The position numbers and the translations under genes are program-made. From Actinoplanes cyaneus (GTDB taxonomy: Bacteria; Actinomycetota; Actinomycetes; Mycobacteriales; Micromonosporaceae), in assembly GCF_016862095.1 (NCBI RefSeq), contig NZ_BOMH01000072.1:1-64000 (forward strand): a stretch of 64,000 bases of DNA, read 5' to 3'. Below, piece after piece: positions 51,759 through 60,570 of this stretch (position 1 is the stretch's first letter; each line of letters starts with the position of its first letter). The notes under the pieces were generated by a model, which did no database searches, had not been told where the DNA came from, and saw only the letters and a list, made by a program, of their open reading frames with translations.

Positions 51759-51759
51759 C

Positions 51760-54114
51760 ATGACCGACTTCGATCACTTACTCGGCCAACTCTCCTTGGA
51801 CGAGAAGGTGTCCCTGCTGACCGGGCAGGACTTCTGGTCGCTGCCCGCCATCCCGCGCATCGGCCTGCGTTCACTGGTCATGTCCGACGGGCCGGTCGGC
51901 GTCCGGGGCACCGGCTGGGCGCCCGACGATCCGTCGATCGCCCTGCCCAGCCCGACCGCGCTCGCCGCCTCCTGGGACCCGGAGCTGGCCGCCGAGGCGG
52001 GCCGGCTGCTCGGCCAGGAGGCCCGCCGCAAGGGCGTGCACGTGGTGCTCGGCCCGACCGTCAACCTGCACCGCACCCCGCTCAACGGCAGGCACTTCGA
52101 GTGCTACTCGGAGGACCCGCTGCTCACCGCGGAGATCGCTGTCGGTTTCGTGCGCGGCGTGCAGGAGCTCGGGGTCGGCACCACGGTCAAGCACCTGGTC
52201 GGGAACGACTTCGAGACCGAACGGATGACGGTCGACGTCACGATCGGGGAACGGGCGCTGCGCGAGCTCTACCTGGCGCCGTTCGAGCGGGTCGCGCAGG
52301 CCGGCGGGTGGGGCGTGATGAGCGCGTACAACGGGGTCAACGGCACGTCGATGGCGCAGAACGGCCGCCTCCAGAAGGAGATCCTCAAGGACGAGTGGGG
52401 CTTCGACGGGGTGGTCGTCTCCGACTGGCGGGCCGCCCGGGACACCGTGGGCGCCGCGCTCGGCGGGCTCGACATCGCCATGCCGGCGATGGACAACCCG
52501 TGGGGGGCGAAACTCGCGGAGGCGGTCCGGTCCGGGGCCGTTCCGATCGAGGTCATCGACGACAAGGTACGGCGGGTGCTGCGCCTCGCCGCCCGGGTCG
52601 GCGCGCTGGGCGACGCGCCGGCGCCGTCCTTCACCGAGGTCGACGGCGACGCGGTCGCGCACCGGGTCGCGTCCCGCTCGTTCGTCCTCGCCCGCAACAC
52701 CGGGGTGCTGCCGCTGGAGGAGAAGGAGCAGCTGCGGATCGCCGTGATCGGGGCGCTCGCGCAGGATGCCCGGGTGCTCGGCGGCGGCAGCGCCCAGGTC
52801 GCCCCGCCGCACGTGCTCTCCCCGCTGGACGGGATCCGGGCGGCCGGCTTCGCCGAGGTGCAGTACGCCGTCGGGGCCGACCCCCGCCCGTTCCTGCCCG
52901 CCGCTCAGGGCCCGGGCTGGTCCGGCTTCCACGTCGATCTCGGCGCGTACCGGTTCGAGGTGCCCACGGCCGCCGTCCGCTGGCTCGGCGACCCGCCCGG
53001 CGGCCTGCCCGTCGACGACATCACGGTCCTGGAGCTGACCACGACGTACACCCCGGACGTCGCGGGTGAGCACGTCTTCGCGATCTCCGGCTTCGGCGCG
53101 TTCGAGCTGACCGTCGGCGACCAGAAGCTCTACCAGGGCTCGCTGCACCCGCCCGGCACCGGGCGCGCCGACCTGCTGCTGCACCCGCGCGAGCAGCGGT
53201 TCACGATCACCCTGCCGGCCGGCGAGCCCGTCGGGATCACCCTGCGGCAGAGCTTCGAGCCGGGTACGGCGCACTCGGCCGCCACCACGCTGGGCCACCG
53301 CGCGCCCGGCCCGGACGAGGAGGGACTGATCGCCGAGGCGGTCGCCCTCGCGGCACGCTGCGACGTGGCAGTGGTCGTCGTCGGCACCACCGAGCAGGTC
53401 GAGTCGGAGGGCTTCGACCGCACGTCGCTGGCCCTGCCCGGCCGGCAGGACGAGCTGGTGGCCCGGGTCGCTGCGGTCAACCCGAGGACCGTGGTGGTGG
53501 TCAACGCCGGAGCGCCGGTGCTGCTGCCGTGGTCCGAGGACGTCGCCGCGGTGCTGCTCACCTGGTTCCCCGGGCAGGAGGCAGGCGCCGCGCTGGCCGC
53601 CGTGCTGACCGGCGCCGAGGAGCCGGGCGGGCGTCTCCCGACCACGTGGCCGCGCCGTGCGGAGGACTGCCCGGTCCTGGAGGTGACACCACGGGACGGC
53701 TCGTTGTCGTACGGCGAAGGGATATTCATCGGTTATCGCGGGTGGCGGCGCGAGCCGCTCTACGCGTTCGGCTCCGGCCTGGGCTACACGACCTGGACCT
53801 ACGACCGGATGTCGGTGACCGCCGGCGAGGCCGTCGTGACGCTGACCAACACCGGGTGGCGCGCCGGGCGGGAGGTCGTGCAGATCTACCTGTCCGCGGC
53901 ACAGCCCGGGCCGGTCGAGCGCCCGGAACGCTGGCTCGCCGGATTCGCGTCGGTCGAGGCGGTGCCCGGCGAGACGGTCAGTGTGCGGATCCCGCTGCCC
54001 GAACGCGCGTTCCAGGTCTGGGACGACGGCTGGCGCACGGTGCCCGGTGGATACGAGGTCATCGCCGCGCACGCCTACGACGACATCCGGCGGACCGTCG
54101 ACATCGAACGATAG
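51760..54114 (+). CDS. GH3 beta-glucosidase with PA14 insertion
   Basis: The 784-residue enzyme has a GH3 N-terminal barrel (PRIGLRSLVMSDGPVGVRGT, KHLVGNDFETER, nucleophile D222 in VVVSDWRA), a C-terminal sandwich broken by a PA14-like domain (about residues 390-510, LTTTYTPDVAGEHVFAISGF), and a fibronectin-like end. No signal peptide is present, so it cleaves imported oligosaccharides in the cytoplasm. ATG 51760 has GGGAG upstream, inside a CebR-like operator. It is divergent from the HIT gene and looks like an accessory gene inserted in a conserved block. Confidence 0.93.
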   Translation: MTDFDHLLGQLSLDEKVSLLTGQDFWSLPAIPRIGLRSLVMSDGPVGVRGTGWAPDDPSIALPSPTALAASWDPELAAEAGRLLGQEARRKGVHVVLGPTVNLHRTPLNGRHFECYSEDPLLTAEIAVGFVRGVQELGVGTTVKHLVGNDFETERMTVDVTIGERALRELYLAPFERVAQAGGWGVMSAYNGVNGTSMAQNGRLQKEILKDEWGFDGVVVSDWRAARDTVGAALGGLDIAMPAMDNPWGAKLAEAVRSGAVPIEVIDDKVRRVLRLAARVGALGDAPAPSFTEVDGDAVAHRVASRSFVLARNTGVLPLEEKEQLRIAVIGALAQDARVLGGGSAQVAPPHVLSPLDGIRAAGFAEVQYAVGADPRPFLPAAQGPGWSGFHVDLGAYRFEVPTAAVRWLGDPPGGLPVDDITVLELTTTYTPDVAGEHVFAISGFGAFELTVGDQKLYQGSLHPPGTGRADLLLHPREQRFTITLPAGEPVGITLRQSFEPGTAHSAATTLGHRAPGPDEEGLIAEAVALAARCDVAVVVVGTTEQVESEGFDRTSLALPGRQDELVARVAAVNPRTVVVVNAGAPVLLPWSEDVAAVLLTWFPGQEAGAALAAVLTGAEEPGGRLPTTWPRRAEDCPVLEVTPRDGSLSYGEGIFIGYRGWRREPLYAFGSGLGYTTWTYDRMSVTAGEAVVTLTNTGWRAGREVVQIYLSAAQPGPVERPERWLAGFASVEAVPGETVSVRIPLPERAFQVWDDGWRTVPGGYEVIAAHAYDDIRRTVDIER

Positions 54115-54132
54115 GCGCCGGCGACGACGCGG

Positions 54133-54159
54133 CGGCCCCGGTCACCTCGGCCGGGGCCG
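54133..54159. terminator. Hairpin between GH3 and rsmE
   Basis: Arms CGGCCCCGG and CCGGGGCCG form a nine-base-pair stem with a nine-base loop between the convergent GH3 and rsmE genes. It can serve both strands. Confidence 0.7.
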
Positions 54160-54894
54160 TTACCAGCGGTGGAGGCGGGCCGAGAGGACCGACAGCGCCG
54201 CCACCCCCGCGGTCGAGGTGCGCAGGACGGCACTGCCCAGCCGGACCGGGATCGCCCCGGCGTCCCGGAAGGCGGTCACCTCGGCGTCACTGATGCCGCC
54301 CTCGGGGCCGACGACCAGCACGATCTCACCGGCGCCGGGCAGCGTGACCGCGGTCAGCCGCTCGGTGGCCTCCTCGTGCAGCACGAACGCCGCGGAGGCC
54401 TCGGCGAGCCGGGCCGCGACCTGCTTGGTGGAACAGTCCGGATCCCCGGCGACCCGGGGCAGCCACGACCGGCGGGCCTGTTTCGCGGCTTCCCGGGCGG
54501 TCGCCGCCCACTTGTCGCGCGCCTTGAACCCCCGGTCGCCGCGCCACTGGGCCACCGACCGCGACGCGGCCCACGGCACGATCTCGTCGACACCGGTCTC
54601 GGTCATCGCCTGCACGGCCAGTTCACCCCGGTCACCCTTGGCGATTCCCTGCACCACGACGAGGCGCGGGTCCGCCGCCGGCTCCTGGATGCGCTCGCCC
54701 ACCGCGACGTCCACGCTGCCCTTGCCGACCGCCACGACCTCGCCGTGCGCGATGCCACCCCGGCCGTCCGCGAGGATCAGCGCCTCGCCGGCCCGCAGCC
54801 GCTGCACGGTGGCGGCATGATGCCCCTCCGGCCCGTCCAGCGTGAACGTGGACCCGGTGGGCAGGCTCTCGACCAGAAACAGCGGCGCTGACAC
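54160..54894 (-). CDS. rsmE: 16S rRNA m3U1498 methyltransferase
   Basis: The 244-residue SPOUT methyltransferase has a PUA-like N-terminal domain (GPEGHHAATVQRLRAGEALI) and the trefoil-knot SAM site (LVVGPEGGISDAEVTAF, LGSAVLRTSTAGVAALSVLS). It methylates U1498 of 16S rRNA. It normally follows dnaJ; here an epoxide-hydrolase-like gene and tetR intervene. GTG 54894 is the start. Confidence 0.95.
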   Translation of the reverse strand: MSAPLFLVESLPTGSTFTLDGPEGHHAATVQRLRAGEALILADGRGGIAHGEVVAVGKGSVDVAVGERIQEPAADPRLVVVQGIAKGDRGELAVQAMTETGVDEIVPWAASRSVAQWRGDRGFKARDKWAATAREAAKQARRSWLPRVAGDPDCSTKQVAARLAEASAAFVLHEEATERLTAVTLPGAGEIVLVVGPEGGISDAEVTAFRDAGAIPVRLGSAVLRTSTAGVAALSVLSARLHRW

Positions 54895-54965
54895 CCCCGC
54901 ACGCTACCGCGAGCCCCCCGGCACAGGCTCCGCCCGATCACCGCCGGGCGCCACCCGCCGCCGGT

Positions 54966-56078
54966 TCAGGAGCGGAAGAACGCCGTGACGTCGTCGGAGA
55001 AGAGCTTGGGCTGCTCGGCGGAGAGGAAGTTGCCGCCGGCCGGCAGCTCCGTCCAGTGCGTCACCGGCGCCTCCCGCTCCGCGAACCGCCGCACGGTGAT
55101 GTCCGTTACGCCCAGGGCCACCCCGAGCGGAACGGTCGACTTCTCCTTGGGCGCCCAGGCGGACGGGTCGTGGGCCGACTCCCAGTACGTGGTGGCGGAC
55201 GAGCCGGCCGTGCCGGTGAACCAGTACAGACTGACGTTGGTGAGCAGCAGGTCCAGCCCGACCGCGTCCTCGGGCAGGGCCGACGCCGGGTCGGTCCACT
55301 CCTGGAACTTCTCGACGATCCAGGCGAGCTGGCCGACCGGCGAGTCGTGCAACCCGAAGGCGAGGGTCTGCGGCCTGGTCGACTGGATCGCGGCGAACCC
55401 CATCCGGTCGTCGCGGAACTCCTGCAGGCGGCGCAGCCGCTCCTGCTCGGCGTCGGTGAGCCCCTCGAACTCGGCCGGGTCGCCGGACGGGAACGTGATG
55501 TGCCCGTTGACGTGCACGCCGATCACCCGGTCGGGCGCCTGCCGGCCCATCTCGACGGCGATCCAGGCGCCGCCGCCGGTGCCCTGGACGCCGTAGCGCT
55601 CGAAGCCCAGGCGGGCCATGAGCTCGGTGAGCGCGGCGGCGCTGCGCGCGGTGCTCCAGCCCGGTGCGGTGAGCGGGCCGGAGAAACCGACGCCCGGGTT
55701 GCTGACGAGCACCAGGTGGAAGTGCTCCCGCAGCGCCTCGACCACCGGCAGGTAGAGCGCGAACGAGCCGGGCCAGTCGTGGCTGATCAGCAGCGGGACG
55801 GCGGCCGGATCGGCCGAGCGGACGTGCGCGAAGTGCAGGGTCTGCCCGTCGACCTCGGTCAGGAACTGGGGCAGCTCGTTGAGCCGCGCCTCGGCGGCCC
55901 GCCAGTCGAACTCCTCGGCCCAGTGGGTGGCGAGCCCGCGCAGGTAGTCCACCGGGACGCCGCGGGACCAGCCCTGGCCCGGGATCTCCGGCGTCCAGCG
56001 GGTACGGCGGAGCCGGTCGCGCAGGTCGTCCAGCTCGCCCTGGGGCACGTCGATGCGGAAGGGGCGGATCTCGGCCAT
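54966..56078 (-). CDS. Epoxide hydrolase homologue lacking catalytic residues
   Basis: The 370-residue protein matches EHN-type epoxide hydrolases along its length (IRPFRIDVPQGELDDLRDRL, IQSTRPQTLAFGLHDSPVGQ, LLLTNVSLYWFTGTAGSS). The nucleophile elbow reads GTGGG instead of GGDWG, the catalytic His is Asn (AGGNFLSAEQP versus GGHF), and the oxyanion HGWPG is HDWPG. The lid Tyr region is kept. It should not open epoxides by the known mechanism and may bind ligand only. GAGGAG precedes ATG 56078. It is divergent from tetR. Confidence 0.88.
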   Translation of the reverse strand: MAEIRPFRIDVPQGELDDLRDRLRRTRWTPEIPGQGWSRGVPVDYLRGLATHWAEEFDWRAAEARLNELPQFLTEVDGQTLHFAHVRSADPAAVPLLISHDWPGSFALYLPVVEALREHFHLVLVSNPGVGFSGPLTAPGWSTARSAAALTELMARLGFERYGVQGTGGGAWIAVEMGRQAPDRVIGVHVNGHITFPSGDPAEFEGLTDAEQERLRRLQEFRDDRMGFAAIQSTRPQTLAFGLHDSPVGQLAWIVEKFQEWTDPASALPEDAVGLDLLLTNVSLYWFTGTAGSSATTYWESAHDPSAWAPKEKSTVPLGVALGVTDITVRRFAEREAPVTHWTELPAGGNFLSAEQPKLFSDDVTAFFRS

Positions 56079-56093
56079 GTCCTGCTCCTCGGA

Positions 56094-56116
56094 GTGGAAC
56101 GGAATGCTTCGTTCCG
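56094..56116. promoter_or_regulatory. TetR operator 1
   Basis: A 23-bp sequence with inverted ends (GGAACG ... CGTTCC) lies 15 bases before the hydrolase-homologue start. It is repeated 45 bp away with one difference. It is the likely binding site of the neighbouring TetR protein. Confidence 0.7.
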
Positions 56117-56138
56117 TTCCAATGTAGCACCGGCGACC

Positions 56139-56161
56139 GTGGAACGGAATACTTCGTTCCG
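56139..56161. promoter_or_regulatory. TetR operator 2
   Basis: This second copy of the 23-bp inverted repeat (GTGGAACGGAATACTTCGTT, then CCG) ends seven bases before the tetR -10 element. Binding would block the tetR promoter, giving autoregulation. Confidence 0.7.
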
Positions 56162-56167
56162 ATCCGC

Positions 56168-56173
56168 TAGGCT
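56168..56173 (+). promoter_or_regulatory. -10 element for leaderless tetR
   Basis: TAGGCT lies six bases before the tetR ATG, without a ribosome-binding site between. It is just downstream of operator 2. Confidence 0.45.
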
Positions 56174-56179
56174 GCACCC

Positions 56180-56788
56180 ATGAAGAGGCCCGGACGTGGT
56201 GAGCAGGCTGTCCGCAACAACGAGGCGATCCTGACCGCGGCCCGGGAGATCTTCCTGGCCGATCCCCGGGCGCCGGTCGCCGCCGTCGCCGAGCGGGCCA
56301 AGGTCGGCATCGGCGCGCTCTACCGGCGCTATCCGAGCAAGGAGGAGCTGCTGCGCACGATCTGCCACGACGGGCTGCGCACGTTCATCGCGGAAGCCGA
56401 GCGGGCCGGCCCGGAGCCGGACGACTGGGTCGCGTTCGCGACGTTCCTGCGCGGGGTCGTCCGGGCCGACGTGCACTCGCTGACCGTGCACCTGGCCGGC
56501 ACGTTCACGCCGACCGAGCAGATGCACGCCGACGCGGTGCTGGCGTCCGAGCTGGCCGGGCGGCTGGTCGAGCGGGGCCGGCCGCACCTGCGGGCGGAGA
56601 TCGGCCCGGCGGACGTGACGCTGCTGCTGGAGATGTGCGCGGCGGTGCGGGTGCCGGACGCCGCCCGGACCGCTGAGCTGCGCGAACGATGCCTCACCAT
56701 CCTGCTGGACGGGCTGCGCGCCGATGGACCGCTGCCCGGCCCGCCGCCGACCGCGGCGGAACTCAACTGGCGCTGGCCGAAAGCCTGA
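56180..56788 (+). CDS. TetR-family transcriptional regulator
   Basis: The 202-residue regulator has an N-terminal helix-turn-helix (NNEAILTAAREIFLAD, PVAAVAERAKVGIGALYRRY, PSKEELL) and a ligand-binding helical C-terminus. Two operators lie between it and the divergent epoxide-hydrolase homologue, so it probably controls both genes. The C-terminal half ends LNWRWPKA, seen in several actinobacterial relatives. Its inducer may be the ligand bound by the pseudo-hydrolase, which is speculation. Confidence 0.9.
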   Translation: MKRPGRGEQAVRNNEAILTAAREIFLADPRAPVAAVAERAKVGIGALYRRYPSKEELLRTICHDGLRTFIAEAERAGPEPDDWVAFATFLRGVVRADVHSLTVHLAGTFTPTEQMHADAVLASELAGRLVERGRPHLRAEIGPADVTLLLEMCAAVRVPDAARTAELRERCLTILLDGLRADGPLPGPPPTAAELNWRWPKA

Positions 56789-56996
56789 CCACCCGCCGTC
56801 AGCCGACGGCGGTCATCAAGGCCGGGACTCCGTCAAGGGTCTCCGGAACCACCCGCGCAGATCGCCCCGGAGGGTTTCGCGCTCGGGGCCGGCCACGGCC
56901 CTGCGAAGCCCTCCGGGGTCCCGGCGGGAGCGGCGGCCGGGACCACGCCGGGCGCACGACATGAAGAATTCGATCGTGATCCTGGAACGGGAACGC

Positions 56997-57028
56997 AGAA
57001 GGGCGGCGAGAAAACCCGCCGCCCTTCT
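56997..57028 (-). terminator. Terminator after dnaJ
   Basis: AGAAGGGCGGCG and CGCCGCCCTTCT form a 12-bp perfect stem with loop AGAAAACC, 13 bases downstream of dnaJ on its strand. Stable intrinsic-type terminator. Confidence 0.85.
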
Positions 57029-57040
57029 GACCGAAGACGA

Positions 57041-58180
57041 TCAGTGACCGTTGAACGCGTCCCGCATCCGGGAGAAGAAGCCACCCTGCTTGCTCAGCTC
57101 GGCGACATCCTCCCCGCGGGTCTTCGCGAAGTCCCGCAGCATCCGCTCCTGGTCCGCGGTGAGCTTGGTCGGCGTCTTCACGTCCAGGTGGACGAAGAGC
57201 TCGCCACGCCCCTGACCACGCAGGTGCGGCACGCCCTTGCCGCGGATGCGCAACGTGCTGGCGGGCTGCGTGCCGGGCTTGACCTCGATGTTCTCTTCGC
57301 CGTCGAGCGTCTTGATGGTCATCCGGGTGCCGAGCGCGGCGGCCGTCATCGGCAGCGTGACCCGGCAGTGGAGATCGTCGCCCTTGCGCGAGTAGACGTC
57401 GTGCGGCCGCTCGTGGATCTCCACGTAGAGGTCACCGGCGGTGCCGCCGCCCGGGCCGACCTCGCCCTGCTGGGCCAGGCGGATGCGCATGCCGTCCTCG
57501 ACCCCGGCCGGGATCTTGACCGTCAATGATCGGCGGGTACGGATGCGGCCGTCACCGGCACAGGTCGGGCACGGGCTCGGGATGATCGTGCCGTGGCCCT
57601 GGCAGTTCTGGCAGGGGCGGGACGAGACGACCTGGCCCAGGAACGTGCGCTGCACCGACTGCACCTCGCCGCGGCCGCCGCAGACCTCGCAGGTGGCCAG
57701 GTGGGTGCCGGGCGCGGTGCCGGCCCCGGAGCACTGGGTGCAGAGCACCGCGGTGTCGACGGTGATCGGCGCCTCGACGCCGAACGCGGTCTCCACCAGG
57801 TCGAGCTCGAGTCGCAGGATGGCGTCGGCGCCGGGACGGGTCCGCGGGCGCGGGCCACGGCTGCCGCCGCCGGCCGCGGTGCCGAAGAACGCGTCCATGA
57901 TGTCCTGGAAGCCGACGAACGGGCCGGCCCCGCCGGGACCGCCACCGGGCGCGCCGCCGCCGGGCGCGAGCGGGTCACCGCCCAGGTCGACGATCTGCCG
58001 CTTCTGGTCGTCGGACAGGACCTCGTACGCCGCGTTGATGTCCTTGAACTTCTCGTGCGCCTCCGGATCGGGGTTGACGTCCGGATGGTACTGCCGAGCC
58101 AGTTTGCGGTAGGCGCGCTTGATCTCGTCGTCGGTGGCTTCCCGGCTCACGCCGAGAATTCCGTAGTAGTCCTTGGCCAC
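57041..58180 (-). CDS. dnaJ: Chaperone DnaJ (DnaJ2 type)
   Basis: The 379-residue co-chaperone has a J domain with HPD (32-34), a short Gly-rich linker (GGGAPGGGPGGAG), four CxxCxGxG zinc repeats (CTQCSGAG, CEVCGGRG, CQNCQGHG, CPTCAGDG) and C-terminal substrate domains. It stimulates DnaK. GTG 58180 lies 34 bases after hrcA, as in the actinobacterial hrcA-dnaJ2 operon, so it is under HrcA/CIRCE control. Confidence 0.96.
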   Translation of the reverse strand: MAKDYYGILGVSREATDDEIKRAYRKLARQYHPDVNPDPEAHEKFKDINAAYEVLSDDQKRQIVDLGGDPLAPGGGAPGGGPGGAGPFVGFQDIMDAFFGTAAGGGSRGPRPRTRPGADAILRLELDLVETAFGVEAPITVDTAVLCTQCSGAGTAPGTHLATCEVCGGRGEVQSVQRTFLGQVVSSRPCQNCQGHGTIIPSPCPTCAGDGRIRTRRSLTVKIPAGVEDGMRIRLAQQGEVGPGGGTAGDLYVEIHERPHDVYSRKGDDLHCRVTLPMTAAALGTRMTIKTLDGEENIEVKPGTQPASTLRIRGKGVPHLRGQGRGELFVHLDVKTPTKLTADQERMLRDFAKTRGEDVAELSKQGGFFSRMRDAFNGH

Positions 58181-58214
58181 GGGGTTTGGAGTCCTCAATG
58201 TCTGCGCGGATCCG

Positions 58215-59237
58215 TCAATTCTGTGCCAACAGGTCGCCAACGTAGCGTGCCACTGCACGAACAGTAGCGATCGTGCCGGGGTAGTCCATCCGGGTCGGCC
58301 CGAGCACGCCGAGCCCACCAACGATCGTCGCACCCGGCCCGTAACCCGTGCTGACCACGGACGCCGACCGGAGGTTGTCGATCTCGTTCTCGTCGCCGAT
58401 CAGCACCCGGGTGGTGCTGGGCTCGAGGTCGCCGATCAGTTTGAGCAGGATGACCTCCTCCTCCAGCGCTTCGAGAACGGGACGCAGCGTGCCCTGGAAG
58501 TCCAGCACACCGCCGCGGGTCAGGTTGGCCGTCCCGGCGAGTGCGAGGCGCTCCTCACTCCGCTCGACCAGCGTCTCCAGCAGCACGGTGGCGAGGCACA
58601 CCATGTCACCGCGGCGCTCGGGGGCGCACTCCTCGACGAGTTTCTCCACCAGGGGCGGGGCGTCCGCGAGCTTCTGACCGGCCAGTTTCTCGTTGACCCG
58701 GCGCCGCAGATCCCACACGTCGCCCTCCGGGACGGGGGCCGGCATCTCGACCAGGCGCTGCTCGACCCGGCCGGTGTCGGTGATCATGACGAGCATCAGC
58801 CGGGTGGTGGAGATCGGCACGAGCTCCAGGTGGCGGACCGCGGAGCGGGACAGGCTCGGATACTGCACCACCGCGACCTGGCGGGTCAGGGTGGCGAGCA
58901 GGCGGACCGTGCGATGCACCACATCGTCGAGGTCGACGACGCCCACCATGAAGCGCTCGATCGCCCGGCGCTCGGCCGGGCTGAGCGGCTTGATCCTGGT
59001 CAGGCGGTCGACGAAGAGCCGGTAACCGGCGTCGGTGGGCACCCGGCCAGCACTGGTGTGCGGCTGCCGGATGTAGCCCTCCTCCTCCAGCACGGCCATG
59101 TCGTTGCGGACCGTCGCGGAGGAGACGCCCAGTTGATGACGCTCGACCAGGGCTTTGCTGCCGACCGGCTCGCGCGTCTTCACATAGTCCTCGACGATCG
59201 CCCGCAGCACTTCGAGCTTGCGGTCATCCAGACTCAT
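58215..59237 (-). CDS. hrcA: Heat-shock repressor HrcA
   Basis: The 340-residue repressor has a winged helix (KLEVLRAIVEDYVKTREPVG, SSATVRNDMAVLEEEGYIRQ, PHTSAGRVPTDAGYRLFVD) and a GAF-like core (YPGTIATVRAVARYVGDLL end). It binds CIRCE and needs GroEL. ATG 59237 has GGGGAGGGG upstream. It represses its own operon and dnaJ through the CIRCE just upstream. Confidence 0.96.
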   Translation of the reverse strand: MSLDDRKLEVLRAIVEDYVKTREPVGSKALVERHQLGVSSATVRNDMAVLEEEGYIRQPHTSAGRVPTDAGYRLFVDRLTRIKPLSPAERRAIERFMVGVVDLDDVVHRTVRLLATLTRQVAVVQYPSLSRSAVRHLELVPISTTRLMLVMITDTGRVEQRLVEMPAPVPEGDVWDLRRRVNEKLAGQKLADAPPLVEKLVEECAPERRGDMVCLATVLLETLVERSEERLALAGTANLTRGGVLDFQGTLRPVLEALEEEVILLKLIGDLEPSTTRVLIGDENEIDNLRSASVVSTGYGPGATIVGGLGVLGPTRMDYPGTIATVRAVARYVGDLLAQN

Positions 59238-59264
59238 CTGACCCCTCCCCCCGGATCGCGGCTC

Positions 59265-59291
59265 CTGGCACTCGCACGGACAGAGTGCCAG
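59265..59291 (-). promoter_or_regulatory. CIRCE operator for hrcA-dnaJ
   Basis: CTGGCACTC-N9-GAGTGCCAG is a perfect 9-9-9 inverted repeat, matching the CIRCE consensus (TTAGCACTC-N9-GAGTGCTAA) except at the outer bases. It lies 27 bases upstream of the hrcA start. Confidence 0.93.
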
Positions 59292-59352
59292 TCTACGTCG
59301 CCGCTGGCTGGAGCGCGATGATCGAAAGGACGGGAGGCCGAACCGAAACAGT

Positions 59353-60555
59353 TCAGGGAATGACGTCACGGATGACCGCGTCGGCCAGCAACCGCCCCCG
59401 CAGGGTGAGAACGAGCCGGCCGGCGTCGTAGGCACCCCGGTCCAGCAGGCCGTCCGCCAGGGCTTGAGCCGCCGCCGGCCCGTCGACCCGGTCCAGGCCG
59501 ATGCCCTCGCGCAGCCGGACGCGCAGCATCACGTCCTCGACGTGCCGGTCCCCGGCGGTCAGCAGCTCTCTGCCGTGCCCCGGAGAGACACCCTCATTCA
59601 GGCGATTCGCGTACGTCGTCGGATGCTTCACATTCCACCATCGCACCCCGCCCACGTGGCTGTGCGCGCCCGGACCGAGACCCCACCAGTCGGCGCCGGT
59701 CCAGTAGAGCAGGTTGTGCCGGCACTCACCGCCAGCCTTCGCCCAGTTCGACACCTCGTACCACCGGAAGCCGGCCCGGGTCAGCTCCTCCTCGGCGGCG
59801 AGATAGCGGTCGGCGGCCACGTCGTCGGACGGGTAGGGCAGCTCGCCGCGGCGCATCCGCACGGCCATCCGGGTGCCGTCCTCGACGATCAGCGCGTACG
59901 CGCTGACGTGGTCCACCCCGGCGTCGACCACGGCCCGCAGGGAGCGCGCGAAGTCCTCCGGCGTCTCGCCCGGGGTCCCGTAGATCAGATCCAGGTTGAC
60001 GTGCTCGAACCCGGCCTCACGAGCCTCCAGGGCGGCCTGGGGGGCCCGGCCGGCGGTGTGTTTGCGGTCGAGGACCCGCAGCACGTGGGCGGCCGACGAC
60101 TGCATGCCGAGCGAGATCCGGGTGAATCCGGCGGCCCGGAGCGCCGTCAGCGACTCGGGAGTGACCGACTCCGGGTTCGCCTCGGTGGTCACCTCGGCGT
60201 CCGCGGCCAGGCCCCAGGTGCGGTCGATGCCCTCCAGGATCCGGCCGAGATCACCCGGGCTGAGCAGCGTCGGCGTCCCGCCCCCGACGAAGACCGTGTC
60301 GACCCGCCGCGGCTGGATCACCTTGGCGGCCAGGTCCAGCTCCCGCAGGACGGTCCCGGCATACTCGTCGCGGCTCGCCCCGCCGCCCAGCTCACTGGCG
60401 GTGTACGTGTTGAAGTCGCAGTAACCGCAGCGACTCGCGCAGAACGGCACGTGCACGTAGACGGCGAAACCGTTCGCCCCCACGTCACGGATCGCGTCGT
60501 CGGGGAGGGACCCGTCCGCGGGTACGGGTTCGCCATCGGGGAGTGCGCCGGCCAT
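59353..60555 (-). CDS. hemW: Heme chaperone HemW (radical SAM)
   Basis: The 400-residue protein has the radical SAM CxxxCxxC (C39, C43, C46 in FCASRCGYCDF), DTVFVGGGTPTLLSPGD, NLDLIYGTPGETPEDF and the HemW C-terminal domain (ECRHNLLYWTGADWWGLGPG). It handles heme for respiratory enzymes and was long mis-annotated as HemN. ATG 60555 is only 27 bases from the divergent enoyl-CoA hydratase start. Confidence 0.94.
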   Translation of the reverse strand: MAGALPDGEPVPADGSLPDDAIRDVGANGFAVYVHVPFCASRCGYCDFNTYTASELGGGASRDEYAGTVLRELDLAAKVIQPRRVDTVFVGGGTPTLLSPGDLGRILEGIDRTWGLAADAEVTTEANPESVTPESLTALRAAGFTRISLGMQSSAAHVLRVLDRKHTAGRAPQAALEAREAGFEHVNLDLIYGTPGETPEDFARSLRAVVDAGVDHVSAYALIVEDGTRMAVRMRRGELPYPSDDVAADRYLAAEEELTRAGFRWYEVSNWAKAGGECRHNLLYWTGADWWGLGPGAHSHVGGVRWWNVKHPTTYANRLNEGVSPGHGRELLTAGDRHVEDVMLRVRLREGIGLDRVDGPAAAQALADGLLDRGAYDAGRLVLTLRGRLLADAVIRDVIP

Positions 60556-60570
60556 CCACCAAGTCTGCCT

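Noticed and set aside
56961..57047. 28-codon ORF (MKNSIVILERER...)
   Set aside because: It runs through the dnaJ terminator hairpin and lacks a ribosome-binding site.
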